A DNA stretch of 64,000 bases, from the NCBI GenBank assembly GCA_026874595.1, contig CM049306.1, positions 88,053,142 through 88,117,141 on the forward strand. The letters run 5' to 3'. The position numbers and the translations under genes are program-made. The notes beneath the pieces were generated by a model. The model ran no database searches, was not told where the DNA came from, and saw only the letters and a list, made by a program, of their open reading frames with translations. The first letter of the stretch is position 1; every line of letters begins with the position of its first letter. The stretch comes from Sipunculus nudus (Eukaryota > Annelida > Sipuncula > Golfingiida > Sipunculidae). Positions 1 through 12,800 of the stretch are shown here, piece by piece.

Positions 1-734
1 CAAAAAATAAAAGAAGTAATGCGTTGTTATGGTTTAAATGAAAACTGTTTTTGGAAAGAAATAATTTAATTTTATTAAATGATAAAACACATATATGCTT
101 GAATTTTTTTTAGTTTATTTAACATTTAATAGTTTCCTACACATGCAACAGATGATGCCACCAGCAACATCTTCCCTCTTCTGTGGCAAACAAAATTAAA
201 TACTCCATTCAAGAAGAAGAGTAGTTTGTGTTTAAAAATTTTGCTTAGATCGAGATTCATCATTTAAATGCTGAATTGTAAAATATATACTTTATGTATG
301 TAAAGTATGTAAAATATGTATGTTTTCATGAAACCACATTTTTGTTGCACAAGATCTCCAGATTTGTTTAAATTAAAACAATTCTAAGCAAATTCAGCCC
401 TTTGACAGTCTTGTTTTCTAATGTATTATCACGCTGAATATCAAATTAATATACTCATTCTTATAAAATCCCTCATTAATCATAAAGAGTCCTCAATAAA
501 TGCATTACATTATTCGATCAGTCCTTTGCACTGATCGATATATTTTGTTTGCCCTAATATTAATCATCCACAAACTGAGGACTACTGCCTATCCCCGTCC
601 CCTAGCACTGACTGAAAGGCCAAGCTCATTAAAGCTGAGTCAGCAGAAGAACACACAAATTACTGCAGTATGGTGCCAGTGACCTTGTATATGCTATGTA
701 CTGATATAATAAAACATCCTAAGATCTTTCAGCA
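1..734. other. AT-rich flank, probable 3' UTR of the HIT-like gene
   Basis: No coding potential seen on either strand. Read on the minus strand, a candidate polyadenylation signal AATAAA lies at 76-71, which would give a 3' UTR of about 660 nt. This is inference from one hexamer in AT-rich sequence. Confidence 0.3.
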
Positions 735-812
735 TCACTCAGAGATTTCATCTTTCCAGGATTCTCTCAGGACTTGCATCATCTTGTAGTGGTCAGAGTT
801 GATGTTGGAAGC
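735..812 (-). CDS. HIT-like gene, exon 12 (stop codon)
   Basis: 78 nt, phase 0 in, residues 499-523, ending in TGA at 737-735. Acceptor TTGTTTTTGTTTCAG. It encodes ASNINSDHYKMMQVLRESWK and a short acidic tail; the last-helix pattern with H-Y and W fits a domain terminus. Confidence 0.8.
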   Translation of the reverse strand, partial: ASNINSDHYKMMQVLRESWKDEISE

Positions 813-3800
813 CTGAAACAAAAACAAGGGGGCCATGAATTCGGCATACAGGTAATGCATGTATTATTCATTAATGTTATGATCTGGAAAATATTAGTTA
901 AGGAACCTAGAATAATGGATAGAATGACTTTTAGAGTGCTCAAAATTGGGCGTTTTGTCAATAGGCTTCATACAATAGGAAACAGTGACCTTATTAAGGG
1001 TGTCCATGATTTTTTACATAGAACTCCCTAGATGCTAAGCTCTATGTCCCACTGCTTCAATTTGTGTCCATCTAACTTATCTGGTGCTAAATGCTCACAG
1101 AATATGGGTAAGTGATCTTTTTAGGGTTTCTAAAAAGATTTTAAAGGCCCCTCCCTGCAGAGCATCTAAATTGAATTAGAGGTTTCTAGGTTCAACTGCT
1201 ACAATTTGTGCCCATCTGACTAATAGGGAACTAAAATCAGGCTCTGTCACATAGCTCAGAGAATATAGTCAGAGTGACCTTATTTTGGTTGTCCAAGGAG
1301 ACATTACAATCACATTTCTAGATCCAGCATTTAATAACAGGGCCACATCTGACTTCCTGGGTGCTAAAAATTAGGTTTTCTTGCTTGTACCTCACAAAAT
1401 AAGGGGCATCTTGAGCTAATCTCAGGCATTGAAGGAGATTTGCGCAAGACCTTGAATTTTAAGTTGGAAAGTTCTAGGTCCAAATGTTATGATTTGCGCC
1501 CATCTGACTTTCACTTTACTAAAATCATGCTTTTTCCAATAGCTAACAGAATATGTGTCACAGTGACCTTATTTCAAGAATCAAAGGAGATATCCACGGA
1601 CCTCTCTGGATTTTACTACAGAAGGTTATAACTAGGTTCAACAGTTAAGTTTTGTGCCCTCTGACTGTCTGGGTGCTCAGAATCATGTTGTTGTTTGCCA
1701 GTAGTTCGTAGAATATAGGTCACTATGACCTAATTTCAAAGAGATTTGGCCAAGACTTCACTGGATGATATGTTACAAGATTCTAAGGAAAATAGATACA
1801 ATTTGTTCCCTGTCTGTCAAGTCTGCTCAAAATGACCTAATTTTATGTTTCCAGGGACATTTTCCCAGGACCTCCCAGAATAATACGTTAGAAGATTCAA
1901 TTAGTGCCCCATCTGACTGTCTGGATGCTAAAATCAGGGTTCTGGCCAATAGGTCACAGAATATAGGTTACCATGACCTAACTTCAAGTTTGAAAGGAGA
2001 TTTCCCTGAGGCCTCTCAGGATGTACATTCAGAAGTTTCTAGCTCTAATGGTTACAATTTGTGCACTGTTAATGACAGACAAAGGGTGATCCCTAAAGCT
2101 AAGATGACTTACACTCAGCTGAGCTTACAAAAACTAAACAATATGGACACTGTACAGGTACATGTATATATTTTATAGATTAGTTCACATTTAATGCTGA
2201 CCAAATATAACAAGATAGATAAACTGATAGGTGAAGAATTCTTATGATTTTGTAAAATACAGCAATATCCATGACCCAAATGTCACTCATATTTGCCACA
2301 ATATTCATTAAGAACAACTTCTTTGATAGTATGGACTACAAATAATTACTCAATATGATCCCTTTCATCTCATTTTTAATCTTTACTTTACATGGTCATT
2401 ATATATCTTTACAAAACATTAAATTTTATAAACCTGTATTAATCAAGACTTTCTTCTTGGTAAAAGTTTCACTTACCCCGAAGAGTTCTAGGGATGTTAC
2501 ATCTTGCCTGACATCAGACAAAGAGCCCCTGGTGGCCATCCTGGCAATCGCTGGCATTGGGTAACCTTGACTTTCAGTCCCCTGTAATATGGTTATAATT
2601 ACATTTGTGAAACTGAGTTCTTGTGGCCCATCACATAGATATCAATTTAACCAATGACAGATTGTGTGACTGTTCATAATTACAGTGATTACATGATATT
2701 CCAATCGGAGTAATTCCTGAATTTCAGTGATAACAAATTCAGGGATTAAATAGATTTATAAAGATGAGTGCTCATTTCCTCATTGGGCCTGATTCAAAAC
2801 TTACACTTTTAGATTCAGCATCTCCTGACAATTTCTTTAATATACCTGGAATAATTTAACGTACTGCTTACGAAATAATTTTTAGATCATTTAGTAAGCA
2901 GTCCCTTAAACCGTGCGACCAATGGTCTTTCACAAGTACTTGTCTCCTGAACCTTCAGCTTTAAAATGTTACTTACCATTGGAGGGAAAGCCACGGCCAT
3001 TGAGAAGCAGAGTTTGCCGAGCTTGTCAATGTAGGCTGAAAAACAAGTAAACCAGATGTGATAAGAAAGACATTTATATGTTGTCATAATAATGACCAGC
3101 TGAGGAGCTTAAATACTGTACATTCACATTCCATGTAATACTCCTTTCACACACAATAAAGGGTTTCAAAAAATTTTGGGCAAAGCAGGTTAATCAAATA
3201 GGTTTTAAACAGTACTGTGCTTTCACATGGGCATCTGGCACCCATGCATGAGGTGTACATTTTATATGTGAAACAATGTAACAATATACGGCTACTAGTG
3301 ACAAACGTTCACACGTATACCATCAGTGACCCAGGTGCTGCTTCAACACTAGGTCGAAACTGCTTTGAATGTAGATTGAGCTTATTCATGAAATTTTTTA
3401 CATGGGCCTACTGAAAATTTGCTACCTGCTCGACTTGTGGGGAATAATTTGTTTGCACAAAAAAAGTTTTTATTTAAGATTAAAAATCAAACTTCTTTTA
3501 TAAGATACAAAAATATATATTTCATCGGACAGATAATTTTATAAGGTTTAAAATGGCATATACTTTACTGAGTTTTACATGAAAATAGAACGATTTATTG
3601 GTATTTATTGAGACAAGAGTACTAAATGAATGCAGATGACAGTGCTACCTTAAATAGGCTTTGTTCTCTCACCCATACCTATGCACATGAAAAGTTTGAT
3701 AAAGATCTGAAATATTTTGTGAGTTATCTCATCACAAGAAAACTCTGTGGCAGCGGAATCATGCTAAAATCATAGTATCCCCTCCCTTGACTTTGTCTTG

Positions 3801-6800
3801 GGATACAATAATCTACCAGTACATATAAGGCATGGGTCAAAATGTATGGATTAAGGTTCCTGAGGATATTAAGTTTGACATTAAGGACATAAAGAAATTA
3901 GAATACCTGCTTGGAAACTGAAGATTTAAAGTCAAATTCCCAGTCTTAAGGGTAAGTGTAACATCTTTCACATGTTTCCATTTAGGTTTAAAGACATCAC
4001 AAAAGCTTGATGATAATGCTAAACTAAACAAATAAATATACTTTACCACATACCTCGTGCAACCTTGTGTAGATGATAAAAAAATACTTCATCTGCCTTG
4101 TGACTGATAATAACTATCTCGTAATCTCTCACAGCTGTCTGTAACCAAGTACATAGCAATGTTGATTCATTAAAGTGTTCTTTTCACATACCAGGTAAGT
4201 AAATTATACACAAAGTTTAAAGTTTAATCTTTAAAATATTAAGGTATCTGCCAACATTTCATTTTGGAACCACTGCTTGCAAATGTGTATGTACCTTTAA
4301 ACCAATACTACTGTCCATTACAGGGGCCAAATCACCTATCTGGCCTTTATAAACTAAAGGTAATCCCTTGGAGCTTTTATAAAAAATAGGCCAGAAATGT
4401 GGATATCACTGCACACAGGCTGCTTTTTTTGTTTATATCACAGTGTTTATAATATGTGGGGGCCCGCCGTAGTATTCAAAACAAATTCAACAAGGGCATC
4501 TGGCAGCAAGTGAAATAAGCCAGAGCTTTGTGAATGTTGTTTTGCAACAAGTGACCTTTCTACCTCCGCATATATGCAACCTACCGCCTTTGGTTACATG
4601 TTCACCCATTTGTCAACATTGTTGTGTTTACGAACATGATGTTGGGAAACAAGTTCATACATCCTTCATGAAGGCGTTACAAGAACTTTTCACAACCAAA
4701 ACTACCCAGATCATTTATATATACACAGAGGAAGCCAGACATCACATATATTCGTTTTCAAAAGGTAGGTGAATGGGTACCTTTAAGCTTACTCTTGCAT
4801 CACAAAACTGGAATGGCAATTAACAGATCACTTTCCTTCACCAAAAAAAAAACAATAACATCAGATCTGCCTCCTTATCTGGATACACAATACAGAAGTT
4901 CAATGAGGTCAACCCTGGCCAAGGCCCCAAACACAAGTTAAAACAGAACCTCCTCAGCAGAGATATAAGGTTATATAATGATTTGCAATGGTGCCTTAGG
5001 TCTTTGTGCAAATATTTTCTGTAACAGAACAATATAAAGAGAACCTGATCCCCATCCCACATGGAATTATAAGAAATCTGAATTTTGCCTTGTAATTATG
5101 GAATATGAAATCTTACCAAAGTTCCTGATGCAGAATTCAGAAAACTCATAAAATAAACCAAGAATGCATCTAACCATGTCCTAAAATGTGCAGAGTAGAA
5201 ATTGTCTTAAAAAGACTTCCTGTCTAATTAGACTACCTGCCCATTAAGACCACCCTTGAATGAACCATTAACAATCAAATTATGTATGACTGACTTATCT
5301 AATATGACCACCTGTAAATTAAGACCACTTGTAGTCAGTCTTAAGGGTGGTCTCATAACACAAGGTCCACTGTACTTGTCTTAAACAAAGATCGCCAATT
5401 ATTTGGTCAAACAATGCATGAACATATTACTATTACCACTGGTAAATGTTGTAACTTGCTCTTCTTTCATACTCCTGAGCATTTATACTGGTATATGAAG
5501 TAAAATATGAAGTCTTCCATTATGGAAAATATAATTTACTGGCACAATTTAAATTTGCAGGACTGAGATGAGACAAACTTACCAGGTATACCAGTGTGAC
5601 AGCAGACTTATAATACAGAACCAGATCAAGTTCTGCATGGATTTTGATGAGATCATTAAAGTAGTTCCTTCCCGGGTACTTAGCTCCATACTCCAAGGCA
5701 GCCTGATGCCACACCTCTTGATGTCCTGTAAATTTGATAAAGATGTGAACTGCCTGTTCTCAAGCCCGGCACCATCGCTATTATGCGCCGCAGCCTGCCG
5801 TGTAAAGATCAAGTTGAGCTGAGCCAAATTTAACAGGAGGCATAACCAATATTTCTTTAGCTAAAGTGAGCCAATTACAGCCAATAAGACAGACCAGAAC
5901 AAATTTGGAACAATAATGAACATATTATCTATTTGGTGTAACAATGATATATACAACTGTCAGATTATAATACTGACCATAACATCTATCTTGTGAAACA
6001 ATGATATATACAGATGTCAGACTATAATACTGACCATAACATCAATCTTGTGAAACGATATACACAGATGTCAGATTATAATACTGACCATAACATCTAT
6101 CTTGTTAAACAATGATATATACAACTGTCAGATTATAATACTAACCATAACATCTATCTTGTGAAACAATGATATATACAGATGTCAGATTATAATACTG
6201 ACCATAACATCTATCTTGTGAAACAATGATATATACAGATGTCAGATTATAATACTGACCATAACATCTATCTTGTGAAACAATGATATATCAGGGGCGG
6301 ATCCAGGATTTAGGAAAAGGGGGGTCCAACCCAGGAGGACTTATGAAAATCCTAAAAAAAAATGTCATCAGGTCCGAAAAAGGAGGGGGGGTCCAGGCCG
6401 CAAAATTTCAACTCAAACCCTTTAAAAAAGGATGCTTTGGGTGAGAAAGGGGGGGTCCGGACCCCCTGGACCCCCCCCCCCCCCCGGATCCGCTTCTGTA
6501 TATACAGACGTCAGATTATAATACTGACTATAACATCTATCTTGTGAAACAATGTTATACAGATGTCAGATTATAATACTGACCGTAGTATCTATCTGGT
6601 GTAGCACTGATATACTCAGCAATATGATTATAATACTTAACATAGTACTATCTGGTGTATTACTGATATACACAGCCATAAGAATATAATACTGAACAAA
6701 GTATCTATCTGGTGTATTACTGATATACACAGCCATAAGATTATAATACTGACTAAAGTATCTACCGTGTCCTGTGTAACAAAGATTTACACAGATATAG

Positions 6801-9800
6801 ATTATGAACCTGACCGTAGTATCTATCTGGTGTAACAATGATTTACACGGCCATAAGATTATAATACTGACCATAGTATCTATCTGGTGTAACACTGACA
6901 TGGATGTGAGGATGGACTTGACTGGCTCCAGCATGGGGTAGCAGGTCCCACACAATAATTGGATATTTGTATTCACATTCTATATTATAAACTTTGTCAA
7001 ACCTGTAAAAAAAGAGGATTATAGAGAAAATCAACACATAAGCTCAATGTTTGTACTATTTCTAGTGTATTAAGACAGAAATTTATAACAATGCACTAAA
7101 TGACATGTAATAATCATTACAGTGAGTGCATCTCACAGGCTCAGTCGAGTAGAAAAGTGTCTGAGGAGGCAACCTCAGGTTCTAATGTTTTAAGCAACCT
7201 GGAAACATAATAATTCATGGTTATTGTATTATATAAATCCTTCTTTGAAACTATATTATCATATGTCTTTCACAAATCCACATGGAAAAGGATGCCCAAT
7301 ATTCCAGGACCTGCCATGGTAATTGAGGAGTTAAAAATGAAACAAACCCATTTTCTGTTATACTTTAATAATTTTTAACAAACCTTCTTCTCCATATTTT
7401 TCAATACTTTTAACTGATACTTATTTCTAATATCTTTATCATGAATATTTCTATTATCATAACAAGGATGAATTACAAAATTACTACAGTAAAACCTTGC
7501 CTTGCACCCACCTCAGTACAGTAACCACCTCAAAATAATGACCACTTTTGCATTGCCCCATATCTTTTTTGTTCTTTCTATCTGACCTTACTTAGACAAC
7601 CACCTTGAAACTGTGACCACTTTATTGTGGTTCATTTGGTGTTATTTATTTTGAGGTTTTACTGAATAATTTAGGTATCATGTTTGATAGTTAAGACTAT
7701 AAGTAGACTATCCTTGGTGAGTAAGGTAACAGTTAGCTAGGCTTACCACTGTAAGGCTACTTGAAAGAGGTCCAGGAACTGCGGCCAGTCCCAGATGAGT
7801 GGATGATGGTCACGCAGTACAACCATGGAATGCCAGCGATCGTACTTAAATACATTGGTGGCTGTGTACACATGGGCTGTTTCTATCCTCCCAAAAGGAT
7901 CCTTGGCTGTGTTTCTGAGTAAGAAATTGATAAATATATACTGATGATGTTTGCGACAGATTCATTCAAGCATGAGAGCAGTGCAAGGACTTGTTATCTT
8001 GAATCAGCTCGCTGACCCTAGAACTCGGGCTAGAAGCTATAACAAGGGACCCATGGCTCACGGCGCTCAGCTTAAGTTAGTTAAATTTAAGCAAATGCAA
8101 AATAGCTTATTTCAACTGTTATCATCTTTCTTATGTATAAGCATATGAAAGCTATGAGGAAATAGCCATCCTACTTGGTTAGTAAAGTTCTAAATATTAA
8201 TTGCAAATCTAATACTCTGACAAGACTGCCATAAAAAACAGTAACAGTTTTGAGTTACTGTGTTGCATATGAAATATTTACAGATGGAAAGACAAGTGGA
8301 TAGAAGTGAGTGATACTTTTATTTCACTTTCAGGGGAATAATGCTTTTAAGTTTATATTATACACTATTTTTTTAAATCTAAAATATAAGTTCATTCAGA
8401 ATTGTAAGTTGCATGCATTAATGTTTTTCCATAGTTTGGCTCACAACATGACAAATTAAGCATACACATATATTTTATAAATTTTACATCACAAAATGTT
8501 TAAACTGAATTTAAAAGAAAATTATTTCCATATGATATTTTGCTTAAAAGAGCATAATGCCACAACATGGCATCTTCAAGATTATTCCTAGAATCACTAT
8601 GAAACAAAAAATTTACTCTGGAGTTTCAAGTACATGCTTAATTTTTTTAACTAGAATAATAGATTCAGTAAATTTGATAAAAAAAAATCACCTGTTCAAA
8701 TCAGGTATAAACACTGTTGGTTGGATGAGGCAGAAACAATATGATTATGCTAATAACGATTTCAGCTATAATTTAATATTAAAATTAATATTCAATTTCA
8801 CATTTTGTGAGAAGAATGCAAAGTTTTAACTCTTCTGAAGTAAGGAATTCCTCATCTTATGAACATCCATACTTTTACAGCAACTTAGTGGACAAAATTA
8901 AATTTGCACTTTAATCATTGTAACCCACCTAGATGGAAATCAAAATCCAAAATGTAGCAAAAATCTAAAATAAGAATGAATCAAATATAGATAATTATAA
9001 GATTCACCTAGTTTATGCATCATTGGGGGGGGGGGGGGTGCAGGGCTGAGTGGAAGATAAGCCAAGCTGAGCCAAGGCAGCTGCCTGGAAAACAGGTGAG
9101 AGCTACTGACTGTACTGGTTAAGTGGCTTGATGTAAACAACACTTGACATGGTGTTTAAATACTTGAATAAACGCTACTCCTTTCTATCATTTCCTTTGA
9201 AATTTCAGATTTTTAAAGATGAAATCGATATGTAACATGCTGTGAAAATTAAATCAACAGTGCATACAGAAAAAATAATGTGCCATGGCAAAAGTTGGAC
9301 AAAATTTAAGGTAGTGATTTTATGTTTATGCTAATAACTTAAAATCTTGGCAAAATTCAGATCTAATTTTGAGTATACAACTGAATCTTGATTATATAAA
9401 GTTACATCTCTGAAAAAAAGTCTCAAGCTTCAATCATTTTCATGTTAAGTGAGTACATATATTTCCTGATTTTTTACAAAGTGTATTTTGTTTGGGGACC
9501 ATTACTTCCAGTGAATCCTTGAATATGATTTGAAGTCTAAAGTCATCTTAATTACTGATAAAGCTGAAGAAATGTGGAAAAAGCAATTTGGATTACAGAA
9601 ATTGTTAAACAGAAGCAGCACCTCCTGCAGTCTATTATCATATGTCAGTCATGTGAGGAGTGGGTCTACAAAATTTGTTGCAGAAAGCAGCAGTCATTTT
9701 AGAGATATTTTGTAGAAATAGATATTTTGTAAAAGGTGGCATGATGGATGGAGAGATGGACAGACAGAAGAAAGATGGAGTTTTTAGTGGTCCCCCCTCC

Positions 9801-12800
9801 TGCAGCGAGGGACTTAAAAAGATACAGTAACATGGAGACCAGAATAGTGGTACTAACTGTATCACTTAAGAGTGATATGGACTGGACTCAAAGTGGTTCT
9901 TGAGCTACCAGTGCTGGTATGCAGTTATAAGTTATAATATAATACTACTGCATTAGCTATGATTAATAAAAAAAACAGGCCATGTAATGAAAGCATGCAT
10001 TCAGTTACCAAATCACAAACAACCACTTCAACATCATTCTTCAGTTAGTAATAATTAGATCCAACACAGTGTTAAGCATTCAGTTCTGGAACATCTAAGC
10101 TAAACTGGGAAAAATATATGTAACAACTCCCATGATTCAACGGTGGTCTGAATGTCTGATACATCCCCAAACAAAATCAAATATGGTACCAGTGTAATTA
10201 GTTGACCCTATATCAATACATGTAAATACTGGATCACTCAATGAGTAAGTGATGTCTGACTTTTAATAACTGTTTTTGAACCACCCTACAGGATATATAA
10301 AGTGAAAAGCTTCACTGTTGGCTTCCTGCCTTCCAATTTTCAGAGTGTATTCATAAAGACACGTATGCCTTTGGAGCCAGCTGTTATGCTTATAATTTAA
10401 TCATGCTTTATATGACTAACCTACCTCAACATTATATCTCAGAGAGTAAAGAAATCTACAATTACAGATAGCCAAAACTGGAATTAACTGAACAGAGCAT
10501 GAGGCTAATATGAAGAGATTATATCAAGGTAAGGTATTGTTATGTGGTAACAGGTCATTTTTTTTTATTTTCTACTTCCAAGCATTTAGCACTACAATGA
10601 ATGATGGATGCAAAATTACAGGTCTGTTTTAAATTTTCTCATGCTTCAAGTTCATGCTCAGGTTCTTTACCTCCGATACTGACAGAAGTCACATGATTTT
10701 TGTGACTCATCGGTGATTTTCTCCACACTGTCAACAAAGATTGGGATTTATTTAAGCTTTATACATCTTAAATAACAAGTAGATTATCAATATAATCTTT
10801 TGAATTTGTTTGATAAATTACCATTTTTTCATACTTATTAATTAATACTGAGGAGCTTAGCCCTCCACCAATCATTGGATGAACAACAATCTTTGAATTA
10901 ACTTCTGCCATACACCAACGTGTCTTTCTTCTAAGATATGATTAGTGAAATCAAAAAGAAAAGATTAATATGAGACATATTTTTCTATAAAGTTTTCAGT
11001 TCAATCCTTCAGGACCAACTTACTATATATCATCAGGTATTGCTGGTTTCTTCTGAGGGCGCTTGCTGCGTAGACTATTAATGATGGTGTGTTCTCTGGT
11101 CAGACGATTAAAGATGAAAGTCATGTTCTGTAATCAGAGGAATGTGTGACAAATTGTATTTTTCTGTAAATATTTTTTAGGAGGAGGTAACCGCCACCAT
11201 TTTTTTAATGCTTGCTTAACTAAGTACTATTTAAATCTGCAGAATTAAATCTGATTTCAGACTATGTGACATTTGCTTACATTCAATTATCCTGGTGTCA
11301 ACCAGGCTTGGGGTAATGCACTTGAAGATCCTCGGTGAGTGCGATTCCTATTGCTGGGTCATAACACCTAGGAACCTAAAAAAGGTGTTTGGAACAGTCT
11401 CCTCATTAAGCCTGCAGAGCACTGACCCCTAGACCCCTAAACAATAAATTATATGTGAGGTATTTTAATCAAATCCTTTTTTATTTTCATTTGCCCGGCC
11501 ATAAAAGAATTAAATATGAATGAAGAATTCTGGAGTACAGATACAGACAAGTAAAGCAGATACAACTAGATGTGGTGGGACAATGGTCCTCAGAGGGCCC
11601 CGCTTTTCTGGTAGTGCTGGACTAGTTTACATGTGGGTGAAAAGTTAAGGTAAAAGTTGAAAAATATGACAAACAGAAACAGGTTTTTATCTATATGCAT
11701 GAGCTTGTCAAGCGGGGCCCTAATAATGTAATGAATATGTATTAAAACAAGGGGCAATAGACCCAATGGCCACCTGTAAGCATTTTGCATATGACAACAC
11801 CTGGGAGGGGAAGAATGATTCAGTTTCAAACAGGAACTACTTCTTTATATAATTTTTAAGACATTTATAAGCACCAAAGAGGCTAAAGTGTAAATATTTG
11901 TGTGGGTATAAGTGAAAAAAAAGTCACTCAAATAAGGTGGCACCACAAAAAGCAATCCATCCAAGCTGTTAAAAAATAACCATTTTATATTATCTGGATG
12001 AAATCTTATGATTTTAAAGAAAATTACTGTCTGGAAACAAAAGTTCAATTCACAAACCAGTTTGGCTCACAGAAAGTTGATGAATACAGATGGCGCCACC
12101 AAAAACAAGATATCTTTAAGGGGAACCATTTTATCACATTTGATGGAAATCAGATGATCTTTAAGGAAAGTTATCATCCACAAATAAAACTTTATGAATG
12201 GACAGACATGGCCAAAACATACCCCCTCAGGGTTGGCCAAAAGCCGGCTTTTACTCATATTGACTGGGCCGATGGCTTTAACTGGCTTTAACCGGCTAAT
12301 ACTGACTAATATTGGCTAATACTGGCTGATACCATTCAATGTACTGATCATCTGACAAATTATTCATACATTTACTTTATTACTCAGGCTCTTGAGTTGT
12401 CATGTAAAGGTGCACATTTATTAAGCTTATTATACACTTTACACTGATTAACCTGATCACCTGATTTTCTGCTGCCTCCACAAGATTCGGGTCATTATCA
12501 AGCCACCTCGTCATCTTGGGGTATAAGGCTTCAGGGACGGTTAGAGAAGATGAACGTTCTGTGATGTCATAGATCTGGTCCACCAGGACAGACAGCTCCC
12601 TACAAGTATTGGAGTCACTTGAAAATAACTGATTTAATAACAGGATAACATAATATGATGACAGAGTTGCAGTCATCCCATTAACAGCTATACTACCAAC
12701 ACACTGGTTATATGCTGCATTCTCCAATTGCTTGACAACTGCTTGCTTTAGCATGCTTTGCTGGGTTTTACAACCAGTGGGTTGGTACAGGGCCAAGAAT

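Noticed and set aside
3650-3725. A 28-nt interval between a good acceptor and donor as the exon linking exons 8 and 10
   Set aside because: Its phases fit, but the interval at 4054-4138 also fits and encodes a sequence in keeping with the GALT-like fold. The 28-nt one encodes only a hydrophobic string.
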